Assembly (NCBI GenBank): GCA_050011815.1
Contig: JBEKIJ010000003.1
Coordinates: forward strand, 62,001-126,000
Source of the DNA: Chersky-840 sp050011815
GTDB taxonomy: Bacteria; Actinomycetota; Acidimicrobiia; Acidimicrobiales; UBA8190
DNA length: 64,000 nucleotides
Reading direction: 5' to 3'
The notes beneath the pieces were generated by a model. That model was given only the letters and a program-made list of their open reading frames with translations, made no database searches and had not been told where the DNA came from. The position numbers and the translations under genes were made by a program. Below, piece after piece: positions 7,963 to 17,101 of the stretch; position 1 is the first letter of the stretch, and every line of letters starts with the position of its first letter.

Positions 7963-8658
7963 TCAGTCGCCGTCGCCGAGGACCCAGGCCAGTCCCCCGT
8001 GGAGGTGCCGGAGGTAGTCGGGGGTCTCCCAGGCGCCGGGGAAGTGCCCGAGCGACGTGTAGAAGACCCGCCCCGCCCCCTCGACGAAGCACCACGCCAG
8101 GGGGAACCCGATCGAGGGGCGACGCGCCCCGGGCACACCCATGTCGAGTTGGCCCTCGGCCACACGCATCAGGACCCGGGCGTCGGGCCGCAGGTCCCGA
8201 AACAGATAGACCTCGTCGCGCCAGCGCCACACCGGGCCCAGGTGTCGCGTGCTCGGGTGCGACACGTCGACGTCGATGTCGAACGTCTCGGTCCACGGGT
8301 GACCGTCGAACCGGGCCCCCACCAGCGACCCGTAGTCCTCCCACGCGCTGCAGGCGTCGGTGGCGGCATGCACGCCCAAGATCCCCAACCGGCCGCCCCG
8401 CACCCCGTCGGTGATGGCGGCGCGCTGCGCGTCGGACCACGGGGTCTCCCCGATGGTGAACAGGGCCAGGACCCCGCCCCCGGCCAGGGCGGCGGGCTCG
8501 ACCTCGGGGACCTCGGCCACCCGCACGGCGTCGAGGCCGGCCATTCCCGCTAGCTCGGCCAGCGCCACCGCCGCCTGGGGCAACACGCCGTGGACGCCGG
8601 CGGGCCCGGTCAGGTAGGGCGACACGTCGGTGACGATGAACATCGGCGGTGGGCTCAT
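7963..8658 (-). CDS. ThuA-like glutamine-amidotransferase-fold protein
   Basis: This 231-residue protein has the ThuA fold: VLALFTIGETPWSDAQRAAI, GRLGILGVHAATDACSAWEDYGSLVGARFDGHPW, and the C-terminal GAGRVFYTSLGHFPGAWETPDYLRHL. ThuA-like proteins lack the amidotransferase Cys and often act on sugars (trehalose utilisation) or as unknown hydrolases or isomerases. In this operon, with a CoA ligase and an SDR, a sugar role is doubtful. The next gene begins 9 bases past its stop. Confidence 0.75.
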   Translation of the reverse strand: MSPPPMFIVTDVSPYLTGPAGVHGVLPQAAVALAELAGMAGLDAVRVAEVPEVEPAALAGGGVLALFTIGETPWSDAQRAAITDGVRGGRLGILGVHAATDACSAWEDYGSLVGARFDGHPWTETFDIDVDVSHPSTRHLGPVWRWRDEVYLFRDLRPDARVLMRVAEGQLDMGVPGARRPSIGFPLAWCFVEGAGRVFYTSLGHFPGAWETPDYLRHLHGGLAWVLGDGD

Positions 8659-8698
8659 CGTGGTGGATGGTAGCGACCGGCACGCCGACCTGGCGGGG

Positions 8699-9484
8699 CT
8701 ACGCGGTGATGCCCCCGTCCACGGCCAGCACCGCTCCGGTCGTGTACGCCGACTCTTCCGAGGCCAGGAAGGCGATGGCCGCCGCCACCTGATCGGGGGT
8801 GCAGAAGCCCATGCGGCTCGTGATCCGGTAGATGTGCTTCATGTCCCCGCCCTCGGGAAGTTGGAAGCTCCCGAGCAGTGGGGTGTCCACCCCGCCCGGC
8901 GCCACGGCGTTGATCCGCACACCTCGACCGGCGTACTCGATGGCCAGGGCCTTGGTGAACATGATCACGCCGCCCTTCGACGCGGCATAGGCGGCGGAGT
9001 AGGCCGATCCCATGAGCCCCGCCGTCGAGGCGACGTTGACGATGCTCCCTCCGGGCGGCTCCAGCATGTAGGCGAGCGTCGCCTTGGTGACGATGAACAT
9101 CCCGGTCAGGTTCACCGACAGGATGCGTTCCCAGTCGGCCAGAGGCATCTCGGCGGTGTGCGCGAAGGTCCCGATCCCCGCCACGTTGCACAGCACCTCG
9201 GGCCGGCCGAGCGCCGAGGCCACTTCGGTCACGGTCTCGTTGACATTGGCCTCGTCGGTGACGTCACAGCGGTAGGCGACGGCCTTGCCCCCGAGGATGG
9301 AGAGGGCCTCGACGGTCTCGTCGAGGTTGTCGGGCACCACGTCGAGACAGGCCACCGAGGCTCCCTCCACCGCCAGGCGGATGGCGGTGGACCTGCCGAT
9401 GCCCGAGCCGGCACCGGTCACGATCGCCGTCTTGCCCTCGAAGCGTCGCGCCGGCAGTGCCACCACGGCGGGATCCGGGCTCAC
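8699..9484 (-). CDS. short-chain dehydrogenase/reductase (SDR)
   Basis: This 261-residue classical SDR has TGAGSGIG (23-30) for NAD(P) binding, CNVAGIG, the catalytic Ser in NVASTAG, and YAASKGG. The C-terminal GAVLAVDGGITA is typical. It oxidises or reduces a hydroxyl/keto group of the pathway substrate. The GTG start overlaps the stop of the upstream EthD/Dabb-like gene as GTGA, which argues for translational coupling. Cofactor preference is unclear; the acidic Asp after beta-2 (CLDV) suggests NAD. Confidence 0.85.
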   Translation of the reverse strand: MSPDPAVVALPARRFEGKTAIVTGAGSGIGRSTAIRLAVEGASVACLDVVPDNLDETVEALSILGGKAVAYRCDVTDEANVNETVTEVASALGRPEVLCNVAGIGTFAHTAEMPLADWERILSVNLTGMFIVTKATLAYMLEPPGGSIVNVASTAGLMGSAYSAAYAASKGGVIMFTKALAIEYAGRGVRINAVAPGGVDTPLLGSFQLPEGGDMKHIYRITSRMGFCTPDQVAAAIAFLASEESAYTTGAVLAVDGGITA

Positions 9485-10404
9485 GAAGACCTCCCTTTGT
9501 CGGTCTGGCTGTCACTGGTCGGGCTCTGGGCCTTGTCACCCTCGTCGGCCCAGAGCATGTCGGTGTAGGTGTCGGTGCCGGGAATGGTCGGGATGAACGG
9601 GAGGGCGGCCACGATCCGGCCCTTCCCCGAGCTCTCCACGGCGCGGCGGTGGGCGGTGATGACCGCGTCCCAGGCTTGTTGGGGCTCGGTGTCGAGGAAC
9701 CACAGCGTCAACTGGCGCCGATCGTCGGACTCCGACCGGGGCACGTCCCCCGGCGCGTCGATGAGCAGGGGCAGAGGGTCCGCCCCGATCACGAGCCGGG
9801 CCGCCGTCCCCGGCAGCAGGGCGGGAAGGTGCTCGTCGCGCATCCACCTCTCGTAGTCCGCGGCGTCGATGTCCTCGGCTCGGTCGGTGAACACGGCCAC
9901 GAGCCCGGCCGAGGGGTGGTCGAGAGCGAGCTCGGCGGGCAACCCGTCGGCGTCGCGCGCCCGCTCCCAGGCGTAGCGGTAGAGCAAGGTGTGGACGTGG
10001 TCGCGTTCGTTGAACATGCGCCCGGCCTTGTGCAGCGCCTTGACCTGGTCGACCGCCCACCGGTTCCACGTGTCGTGGTAGCCCTCGAGCACCCAGTACA
10101 CCGACAGGAAGCTGCCCCGGTCGGGCTCGCCGGTGATGCTCGAGGAATCGGGATCGCGCAGCGCCTTCAACTCGGCGGTGGCGACGAACCGCTTGCCCGC
10201 GAATTGGTAGGGGCCGATCATGCATCCCGAGTAGAAGTGGTCCCGCTCGTACCACCGGTTGTAGGCAACCTCGTGGCCGCGCCGGGGCTCGACCAACGTC
10301 ACCAGCATCGAGCCCAGCTTGATCGGCTCGGCCCCGGCGACGATGGGGTGCTGGCGGGGCGGGCGCTCCCCGGCCGCCTTGGCCGGCGCGTCGGTTTCGG
10401 TCAT
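9481..10404 (-). CDS. EthD/Dabb-like protein of unknown function
   Basis: This 307-residue protein shows two barrel-like halves. LGSMLVTLVEPRRGHEVAYNRWYERDHFY (about 30-60) and, later, VAVFTDRAEDIDAADYERWMRDEHLPALLPG follow the pattern 'beta-strand ... Wy...H.P' of EthD-like domains. Its ends overlap both neighbours (ATGA upstream, GTGA downstream), so it is cotranslated with the CoA ligase and the SDR. I do not recognise a characterised homologue. EthD-like proteins are often found with monooxygenases or in pathways for cyclic compounds. Confidence 0.6.
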   Translation of the reverse strand: MTETDAPAKAAGERPPRQHPIVAGAEPIKLGSMLVTLVEPRRGHEVAYNRWYERDHFYSGCMIGPYQFAGKRFVATAELKALRDPDSSSITGEPDRGSFLSVYWVLEGYHDTWNRWAVDQVKALHKAGRMFNERDHVHTLLYRYAWERARDADGLPAELALDHPSAGLVAVFTDRAEDIDAADYERWMRDEHLPALLPGTAARLVIGADPLPLLIDAPGDVPRSESDDRRQLTLWFLDTEPQQAWDAVITAHRRAVESSGKGRIVAALPFIPTIPGTDTYTDMLWADEGDKAQSPTSDSQTDKGRSS

Positions 10405-12011
10405 GTGCTCACTCGCTCCTTCACTCGCATGGTCTCGAGCTCGGCGGCACGTGCCCCCAGCGCTCGCTTGTCGATCTTCGCCATCGGGGTCAGCGGCAGC
10501 TCTGCCACGAGGTGGACCCGGTCCGGTGCCTTGTAGTCCGCCAGCCGGGTCCGACAGGCGGCGCGGAGGTCCTCCACCGCGAGTGCCGCCCCCGTCGCCC
10601 CGGGCACCACGAAGGCCACCCCGATCTCCCCCAGCACGGGGTCGGGCGTCCCCACCACCGCCACCTGGGCGACGTCGGACAGCTCGCCCAGCACCCCTTC
10701 GACCTCGGCGGGGTACACGTTGTACCCGCCGCGGATGTACATCTCCGACACCCGGCCCACCAGGGACAGGTTGCCGTCCTCGCCGATGGCGCCGAGGTCA
10801 CCCGTGGTGACCCAGCCTCCGGCATCGAGCACCGCCGCGGTGGCCACGGGGTCCACCAGCGCGCCCGAGGCGAGGTCACCCACGTAGCCGCGCAACACCG
10901 CGCCCGACCGCAGCCGGACCCGCCCCACCGCACCCCGGTCGACGGGGGACCCGTCGTCGTCGACGATCTCCAGCTCGACACCGGGCACGGGCCGACCCAC
11001 CGTGGTCGCCACGACCTGGTCGTCGTCGTCGGGGGAGGTGCCGGTGCCCAGCGACGATTCGGTGGAGGTGTAGCGCACCACCACGGGACAACCGAGCCGC
11101 TCCCGCATGGCGTGGACGAGCTCGGGGGGGACGCGCGCCGCCCCGGTCCCGGCGATCCGCAGGCTCGACACGTCGGCGTCCTCGAGATCGGGATGCGCCA
11201 GCATCAGGGCCCATTGGGTGGGCACGCCCTGTCCGACGGTGACGCGCTCACTCGTGAGCAACTCGATGGCCGACGAGGCCGTCCAGGGCTGGGGGGTGAT
11301 CACCGTGGTGACGCCGTGGGCGATCTCGTCCCAGGCGCGGGTCATGTAGCCGACGTGGGCGAAGGGCAAGGGCGACAACCGCCGGTCGCCCGGGTGCGAG
11401 AGGACGTCGGTGCCGGCGGCGACGGCCTTCAGGTTGGCGTGGTCGAACACCGCGCCCTTGGGCGCCCCGGTGGACCCGCTGGTCCACACGATGGCCACCG
11501 GGTCGTGGGCGTCGAGCGCACACCGGCGCGGTGCGCCGTGCCCGGGCGCTCGGGCCAGGGCCGTTCGCGTCAGCACCGTGCCCGCTCCCGGCGCCACGGC
11601 GTCCTCGGAAACCACCGCGGTGTCGACGACGGTCACGGTGGGGTGGACCCGGGCGGTGATCGAGGCCTGCTCGGCACGCCCCATGCGCAGGTTCACCCCG
11701 GTGGTGATGGCACCGATGCGGGCCGCAGCCTGATAGCACAGCGCGTAATCGATCGACGAGGGCAGGAGCAGGCACACGACGTCTCCCTTGTCCACGCCCA
11801 TCGACGCCAACAGCCCCGCCACGGCCTCGGCCCCGGCGTCCCATGCCCCGAAGGTCAGCCGCCTCCGGCCGTCGGCGCCGTCGGCCACGAGACCGCTCGA
11901 TCCGGGCCCGCCCATCTCGACATACGCCTCGACCTCGGCATTCACCTCGCCGGCGACACGCAGGACGTCGACGACGGTGACGTGCTCCCCCCGGATCTGA
12001 CGCACCGTCAT
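10401..12011 (-). CDS. AMP-forming acyl-CoA ligase (ANL superfamily)
   Basis: This 536-residue ligase has the P-loop IVWTSGSTGAPKGAV, the A5 region YTSTESS, the A8 hinge GDLGAIGEDGNLSLVGRVSEMYIRGGYNVYP, and the A10 lysine region TPMAKIDKRAL. It would activate a carboxylic acid through an acyl-adenylate to the CoA thioester in the cytoplasm, presumably the first committed step of the operon pathway. The ATG at 12011 was chosen because the conserved N-terminal region begins there. The stop overlaps the next gene as ATGA. Confidence 0.87.
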   Translation of the reverse strand: MTVRQIRGEHVTVVDVLRVAGEVNAEVEAYVEMGGPGSSGLVADGADGRRRLTFGAWDAGAEAVAGLLASMGVDKGDVVCLLLPSSIDYALCYQAAARIGAITTGVNLRMGRAEQASITARVHPTVTVVDTAVVSEDAVAPGAGTVLTRTALARAPGHGAPRRCALDAHDPVAIVWTSGSTGAPKGAVFDHANLKAVAAGTDVLSHPGDRRLSPLPFAHVGYMTRAWDEIAHGVTTVITPQPWTASSAIELLTSERVTVGQGVPTQWALMLAHPDLEDADVSSLRIAGTGAARVPPELVHAMRERLGCPVVVRYTSTESSLGTGTSPDDDDQVVATTVGRPVPGVELEIVDDDGSPVDRGAVGRVRLRSGAVLRGYVGDLASGALVDPVATAAVLDAGGWVTTGDLGAIGEDGNLSLVGRVSEMYIRGGYNVYPAEVEGVLGELSDVAQVAVVGTPDPVLGEIGVAFVVPGATGAALAVEDLRAACRTRLADYKAPDRVHLVAELPLTPMAKIDKRALGARAAELETMRVKERVST

Positions 12012-12143
12012 AGAGGCGCCGATGGTAACAGGACCGCATCGTCGCGCCCCATTGCCCCTCCCCTCCCGGCCATCACGTCGGCCGACTGCCATCACCGAGG
12101 TGTCGAGGAGGCAGGGGCGCCGCGTTGTGACCATGATGGGGGC
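12012..12143. promoter_or_regulatory. divergent promoter region between the ligase operon and the GNAT gene
   Basis: This 132-base gap separates divergent start codons and must carry both promoters. I see no convincing -35/-10 pair or palindrome in it. Confidence 0.4.
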
Positions 12144-12749
12144 GTGGTCGACACCGAGGTCCGGGCCCTGCGCCCCAAGGAGTGCCGGGCCGGTGCCGCG
12201 GTCACCTGTCGGGCCCTGGCGGACTCTCCGACGGCGATCGCCATCTACGGCGACGACCCGCTCCAGGGACTGGCCGGCCTCTACGGCGAGCTCGGACCCT
12301 TCTTCGACCAGCTCCCCTCGCCCCAGTTGGCGGCTTTCGCCGGGGGCTGCGTCATCGCGGCGGCCGGCATGGCCCCACCGGGCGGCTGCATCGGGGCCTT
12401 CATGAAAGGCGACGCCACCGAAGAGCTCCTCCGCACCCCGTCGGCGCCGGTGGGCGACCCGGCCCGCGCCCATGTCTTCTGGGCCCGCTGGGCGCTGGCC
12501 GACCCGGCCGAGGAGCACTGGCACCTGGGCCCGGTCGGCGTCGAGCCGGGGTTCCAGGGTCGGGGCATCGGCGGCGTCCTCATGCGGGCCGTCTGCGATT
12601 GGCTCGACGAGGGCGGCCGCCTGGCCTGGCTCGAGACCGACAAGGAGAGAAACGTCCGCTTCTACTCCGCCTTGGGCTTCGAGATCGCCGGCCACGACAC
12701 CGTCCTCGACGTCGAGACCTGGTACATGCGACGCGATCCCCGCCCGTGA
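12144..12749 (+). CDS. GNAT family N-acetyltransferase
   Basis: This 201-residue acetyltransferase has the acetyl-CoA-binding loop GPVGVEPGFQGRGIGGVLM (Q/R-x-x-G-x-G) followed by WLETDKERNVRFYSALGFEIAG, the usual end of the fold. The substrate is unknown. The GTG start was chosen because it follows GATGGGGG and precedes the conserved N-terminus. The stop overlaps the next gene (GTGA). Confidence 0.8.
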   Translation: MVDTEVRALRPKECRAGAAVTCRALADSPTAIAIYGDDPLQGLAGLYGELGPFFDQLPSPQLAAFAGGCVIAAAGMAPPGGCIGAFMKGDATEELLRTPSAPVGDPARAHVFWARWALADPAEEHWHLGPVGVEPGFQGRGIGGVLMRAVCDWLDEGGRLAWLETDKERNVRFYSALGFEIAGHDTVLDVETWYMRRDPRP

Positions 12750-13642
12750 AACCCCTCCGGGTCCACCTCGTCGACGGGACCTACGAGTTGTTCCGCCATT
12801 TCTACGGGGCCCCACCCCGGGCCAGCTCCGAAGGGGGCGAGGTGGGCGCGGTGCGGGGCGTGGTGCAGTCGGTGCTGTCGATGCTCGCAGCGCGGGCCAC
12901 CCACATCGGCGTGGCCACCGACCACGTCGTCGAGTCCTTCCGCAACGACATGTGGCCCGGCTACAAGACCGGCGAGGGCGTCGACGAACTGCTCATGGCC
13001 CAATTCCCCCTCCTCGAAGCCGCCCTGGTGGCGCTGGGGGTGGTGGTCTGGCCCATGGTCGAGCTCGAAGCCGACGACGCCCTGGCTTCGGCTGCGGCCG
13101 TGGCGGCCGACGACGGGGCCGTGGAACAGGTCCTCGTGTGCACCCCGGACAAGGACCTCGCCCAGTGCGTCCGGGGAACGCGCGTGGTCCAACTCGACCG
13201 CCGCAAGGACGTGATCACCGACGAAGAGGCGGTGCGCGCCCGCTACGGCATCGGGCCCCCCTCGATCCCCGACTGGCTGGCCCTCGTCGGCGACAGCGCC
13301 GATGGGTTCCCCGGGCTCCAGGGCTGGGGGAAGCAGTCGGCGTCGACGGTGCTCGGGCACTACGAACACCTCGAGGCCATCCCCGCCTCGGTCTCGGACT
13401 GGGATCCCGCACTGCGCAGCGCGGTGCGCAGCGCCCCCAAGCTCGCCGACCGCCTCGCCACGGAGATGGACCACGCCCTGCTGTTTCGGGACCTGGCCAC
13501 CTTGCGCGTGGACCGGTCCCTGCTGAAGTCGGTCGGCGACCTCGAGTGGCGGGGCCCCACCGAGGACTTCGAGGACATCGCCCGGTTCCTGCGCGACCCC
13601 GCGCTGGTCGACCGCGCCGCAGCCCTGACCCCGGGGGCATAG
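12746..13642 (+). CDS. 5'-3' exonuclease (PolA N-terminal/FEN fold)
   Basis: This 298-residue protein is a stand-alone 5'-nuclease. Acidic metal-binding residues appear in HLVDGTYELFRHFYG, ELEADDALASAA and TPDKDLAQ, and the helix-three-turn-helix is LVGDSADGFPGLQGWGKQSA. It would cut flaps or RNA primers, complementing or replacing the nuclease domain of DNA polymerase I. The arch region motif (MWPGYKTG) is shortened relative to PolA. It is translationally coupled to the GNAT gene by a GTGA overlap. Confidence 0.85.
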   Translation: MKPLRVHLVDGTYELFRHFYGAPPRASSEGGEVGAVRGVVQSVLSMLAARATHIGVATDHVVESFRNDMWPGYKTGEGVDELLMAQFPLLEAALVALGVVVWPMVELEADDALASAAAVAADDGAVEQVLVCTPDKDLAQCVRGTRVVQLDRRKDVITDEEAVRARYGIGPPSIPDWLALVGDSADGFPGLQGWGKQSASTVLGHYEHLEAIPASVSDWDPALRSAVRSAPKLADRLATEMDHALLFRDLATLRVDRSLLKSVGDLEWRGPTEDFEDIARFLRDPALVDRAAALTPGA

Positions 13643-13700
13643 ACGCCGGGGGCAGTCGGATCCCGGGGCTCACCACCGCATGGACCGCTACCGTGCGGGC

Positions 13701-14909
13701 ATGACCGACCGACCCACAGACGCGCGCACCTTGGAGTTCCCCGACGGTTTCCTGTGGGGGACCGCCACCTCCGCCCATCAGATCGAAGGTGGCAACACCA
13801 ACAACGACTGGTGGCAGTGGGAGCACAACCCCACCTCCGGGTGCGTGGCGTCGAGCGGCGACGCCTGTGATTCCTTCCACCGCTACACCGAGGACGTGGG
13901 CCTGGTGGCGGACCTCGGCCTCGGCGCCTACCGCTTCTCGTTGGAATGGAGCCGGATCGAGCCCGCCGATGGGGAGTTCTCCCTCGCCGCGCTCGACCAC
14001 TACCGGCGCATGTGCGCGGCCTGCCACGAGCGCGGCGTCTCGCCGGTGGTGACCTTCCACCACTTCACCAACCCCCGTTGGCTCGCCGACCGCGGCGGCT
14101 GGGAGGCTCCCGACGCGGCCGAGCGCTTCGCCCGCTACGTCGAGCGCACCGTCGCCCACATCGGTGACCTCATCGGATGGGCCTGCACCTTCAACGAACC
14201 CAACGTCGTGGCCGTCCTGGGCTACACCGTCGGTATCTACCCCCCGGGGATGAAGGACGAGTACGCCCGCCACTTCGCCGTGAACGACACCCTGGTCCGG
14301 GCCCACCGCCTGGCCGTCGACGCCCTGCGCGCCGGTCCCGGGTCGTTCCCCGTCGGCCTCACCTTGTCCATGGAAGAGCTCGTGGCCGGCGAAGGTGGCC
14401 AGGGCACCAGGGACGCGGCGGAGCAGATCCTCGAGAACACCTTCCTCGACGGCACGACCGGCGACGACTTCATCGGGGTCCAGTGCTACGAGCGCACCGT
14501 GCTCGGACCCACCGGTCCGATCGCGCCGGCACCGGGGACCCGACTGACCCAGATGGGTTACGAGTACTGGCCCCAGGTGGTCGACTACACGGTGCGCCGG
14601 GCCGCCGCCTACACCGGGCTCCCGGTCCTGGTGACCGAGAACGGGCTCGCCACCGAGCACGACCCCGAGCGCGTCGAGTTCATCTCCACCGCACTGGAGT
14701 GCCTCCATGGCTGTATCGCCGACGGGATCGACGTGCGCGGCTACTTCGTCTGGAGCCTGCTCGACAACTTCGAGTGGCACCTCGGATTCGGCCCCAAGCT
14801 TGGCCTGTGCGCCGTCGACCCCGTGACCTTCGCACGTCGACCCAAGCCGAGCGCCCACTGGTTCGGTGCCGTGGCCCAAGGCAACGCCCTGACCCTTCCT
14901 TCGGCCTGA
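13701..14909 (+). CDS. glycoside hydrolase family 1 (beta-glucosidase-like)
   Basis: This 402-residue enzyme has the GH1 N-terminal FPDGFLWGTATSAHQIEG, the acid/base Glu166 (TFNEPN), the nucleophile Glu313 (VTENG) and the substrate loop near YFVWSLLDNFEW. It hydrolyses beta-linked glucosides, galactosides or related sugars by a retaining mechanism, probably in the cytoplasm as no signal peptide is visible. An alternative ATG seven codons upstream (13680) has no better ribosome-binding site. Confidence 0.9.
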   Translation: MTDRPTDARTLEFPDGFLWGTATSAHQIEGGNTNNDWWQWEHNPTSGCVASSGDACDSFHRYTEDVGLVADLGLGAYRFSLEWSRIEPADGEFSLAALDHYRRMCAACHERGVSPVVTFHHFTNPRWLADRGGWEAPDAAERFARYVERTVAHIGDLIGWACTFNEPNVVAVLGYTVGIYPPGMKDEYARHFAVNDTLVRAHRLAVDALRAGPGSFPVGLTLSMEELVAGEGGQGTRDAAEQILENTFLDGTTGDDFIGVQCYERTVLGPTGPIAPAPGTRLTQMGYEYWPQVVDYTVRRAAAYTGLPVLVTENGLATEHDPERVEFISTALECLHGCIADGIDVRGYFVWSLLDNFEWHLGFGPKLGLCAVDPVTFARRPKPSAHWFGAVAQGNALTLPSA

Positions 14910-14976
14910 GGTCTCGACCGTCGGGGCCGTCTCGGCCGTGGGTAACCGTCTCGAGATCGTCGTACCATGGACGGGC

Positions 14977-15201
14977 GTGAAGGGAGACCGGGTCGAGGTG
15001 GTCGTCGACGTGGGTGACGGGGTGCAGCGTTTCGACATCCGGGCCACCCGAGCGGGACGACGCGTCGAGATCGCCACATCGCGCGGCTCGGTCGAGGTCA
15101 CCGAGGTGACCCGGTCGGGTCGGGCCGTCCGCACCGCCCGCTTCATGGCCGCCCGGGTCGTGGCGGTCGTCGAACATCCCGCCGAGGACTCCGAGCGCTG
15201 A
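14977..15201 (+). CDS. small hypothetical beta-strand-rich protein
   Basis: A 74-residue frame from GTG 14977 (or 87 residues from GTG 14938) encodes alternating hydrophobic/charged strands: RVEVVVDVGDGVQRFDIRATRAGRRVEIATS. It ends 20 bases before the HAD gene. The base composition matches its neighbours and the strand pattern is protein-like, but I do not recognise the family. Confidence 0.5.
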   Translation: MKGDRVEVVVDVGDGVQRFDIRATRAGRRVEIATSRGSVEVTEVTRSGRAVRTARFMAARVVAVVEHPAEDSER

Positions 15202-15221
15202 GCGGAGCGGCCTCGGGCTCG

Positions 15222-15986
15222 GTGCAGGCGGTGCTCCTCGACCTCGACGACACGCTCATCGAGGAGGAGCTTCACGCCCGGGCCCAGCTCCGCCTCACCG
15301 CCGAGCTCGTCGACGGCATCGACGCCGACACCTGGGACGACGTGGTGATCGACTCGGCCCGCTCCCTGTGGCGGGAGTCGAGGTTCTACCCGGACTTCCA
15401 ACAACTGGGCTTCGCGTCGTGGGAGGGACTGTGGGCGACGTTCGAGGGGGTCCACCCCCGCTTCGACGGCCTGGCCTCGTGGATCGGGTCGTATCGGGCC
15501 GAGGCCTGGCGAGGAGCCCTGCGACGGGTCGGTCACGACGACGCCACTTCCGGTGTCCTCGCCGACACCATGTCGCAGCGCTACATCGAGGGCCAGCGTT
15601 CGGGACACCCAGTGCTTCCCGGCGCCGTCGACCTGGTCCGGCGATTGGCGGGCGCGGTCCCGGTGGTCCTGGTGACCAACGGGCCCCCCGACATCCAACG
15701 GCTCAAGATCGAACAGACCGGCGTCGGCGAGTACCTCACCGCCGTCGTGATCTCGGGCGAGCTGGGAATCGGCAAGCCCGACCCGGCCATCTTCGCCCAT
15801 GCGCTCGGGCTCGTCGACACCGCCCCGGCCCAGGCCGTGATGGTGGGCGACAGCTGGGAACGCGACGTGACCGGTGCCCTGTCGACAGGGATGCGCGCCG
15901 TGTGGATCAGCCACGGGCGCCCCGCGCCGAGCTCCGACCCACGCATCTCGGTGGCCACCGGTCCCCGAGACGTGGCCCTACCCTGA
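15222..15986 (+). CDS. HAD superfamily hydrolase
   Basis: This 254-residue phosphatase has all four HAD motifs: LLDLDDTL (Asp7 and Asp9), VTNG, GKPDPAIF with the catalytic Lys, and VGDSWERDVTGA. The long cap between motifs I and II (about 15-120) is helical (C1 type), as in YjjG and NANP-like phosphatases. It probably dephosphorylates a nucleotide or sugar phosphate. It starts at a GTG. Confidence 0.87.
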   Translation: MQAVLLDLDDTLIEEELHARAQLRLTAELVDGIDADTWDDVVIDSARSLWRESRFYPDFQQLGFASWEGLWATFEGVHPRFDGLASWIGSYRAEAWRGALRRVGHDDATSGVLADTMSQRYIEGQRSGHPVLPGAVDLVRRLAGAVPVVLVTNGPPDIQRLKIEQTGVGEYLTAVVISGELGIGKPDPAIFAHALGLVDTAPAQAVMVGDSWERDVTGALSTGMRAVWISHGRPAPSSDPRISVATGPRDVALP

Positions 15987-16020
15987 CACCGCACCGGCTC
16001 GGGCGAGAAGAGCACTGTCC

Positions 16021-16086
16021 ATGGTGAGCAGCGCCTCATGGTGAGCAGCGCCTCATGGTGAGCAGCGCCTCATGGTGAGCAGCGCC
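16021..16086 (+). repeat. 17-bp tandem repeat carrying start codons, 3.9 copies
   Basis: The unit ATGGTGAGCAGCGCCTC occurs at 16021, 16038 and 16055 and again, incomplete, at 16072, which is the aldo/keto reductase start. Since 17 is not a multiple of three, the copies lie in different frames. Each upstream ATG reads seven codons and stops at a TGA (for example 16042-16044) made by the next copy. Only the last ATG opens the long gene. Confidence 0.9.
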
Positions 16087-17073
16087 CGGGTTCCCGTCAC
16101 CACCCTCGGGGGCACGGGGTTGACGGTCTCGCGCCTCGGCTTGGGCCTCGCCGCACTGGGCCGACCGGCCTACATCACCCTGGGGCGCGACGTCGACCTC
16201 GGAGCCCGGCGCGACCGCGACACCATGGAACAGCGGTGCCACGCCATGCTCGACGCGGCGTACTCGGTCGGCATCTGCTACGTGGACGTGGCGCGTTCGT
16301 ATGGACGGGCCGAGGAGTTCCTGGCGTCGTGGTTGGAGGCGCGACTGGTCGCCCCCGACGCGCTCACGGTGGGATCGAAATGGGGATACCGCTACACCGG
16401 GGGGTGGGACATGGCCGCCACGGTCCACGAGACCAAGGACCATTCACTCACCATGTTGCGCGACCAGTTGCCCCAGACCACAGCACTTCTCGGTCCCCAT
16501 CTCGATCTCTACCAGGTGCATTCGGCCACGCTCGAGAGCGGCGTGCTCGATGATCAAGGCGTGCTGCATGCCCTGGCCGAGCTCCACCACAGCGGTGTCG
16601 CCGTCGGCCTGAGCGTGAGCGGACCGCGCCAGGCCGATGTCGTGCGCCACGCTCTCGATATCGGGGGCGAGGGCGTGAACCCCTTCACGACGGTGCAGGC
16701 CACGTGGAACGTCCTCGAACCCTCCGTCGGAGTGGCCCTGGAGGAAGCCCGCGCCCGGGGGTGGGGGGTGCTCGTGAAGGAGGCGGTCGCCAACGGTCGG
16801 CTCACCGACCGAGGCGACGAGGGCCCCGGCAGCGTGCTGAAGGACGTGGCGGCGCGCCACGGGGCTTCGGTCGACCAGGTCGCCGTGGCGGCGGCGCTGG
16901 GCCAACCGTGGGCGGACGTCGTCCTGTCGGGTGCGGTCACCCCCGCGCAGCTCGAGTCGAATCTCGGCGCCCTCGACCTGTCGCTCACCGAACGGGACTG
17001 GGACCAACTCGGGTCGGTCATCGAGGATCCCCGCGCCTACTGGGACGCCAGGGCCGCGCTCCCCTGGCACTGA
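16072..17073 (+). CDS. aldo/keto reductase
   Basis: This 333-residue AKR carries the full catalytic tetrad: Asp72, Tyr77 (YVDVARSYGRAEEF), Lys103 (VGSKWGY) and His150 (LYQVHSATL). It reduces an aldehyde or ketone with NADPH. The start is the last ATG of a four-copy tandem repeat; three upstream ATGs are decoys in other frames or terminate quickly. There is no strong Shine-Dalgarno apart from GGTGAG within each repeat copy. Confidence 0.88.
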   Translation: MVSSARVPVTTLGGTGLTVSRLGLGLAALGRPAYITLGRDVDLGARRDRDTMEQRCHAMLDAAYSVGICYVDVARSYGRAEEFLASWLEARLVAPDALTVGSKWGYRYTGGWDMAATVHETKDHSLTMLRDQLPQTTALLGPHLDLYQVHSATLESGVLDDQGVLHALAELHHSGVAVGLSVSGPRQADVVRHALDIGGEGVNPFTTVQATWNVLEPSVGVALEEARARGWGVLVKEAVANGRLTDRGDEGPGSVLKDVAARHGASVDQVAVAAALGQPWADVVLSGAVTPAQLESNLGALDLSLTERDWDQLGSVIEDPRAYWDARAALPWH

Positions 17074-17101
17074 GGGTCGGGGAGCGGGATATCGCCGTCG
17101 A

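Noticed and set aside
12182..12745. Upstream extension of the exonuclease frame across the GNAT gene
   Set aside because: The 5' part is Arg/Pro-rich shadow sequence; the nuclease fold starts at GTG 12746.
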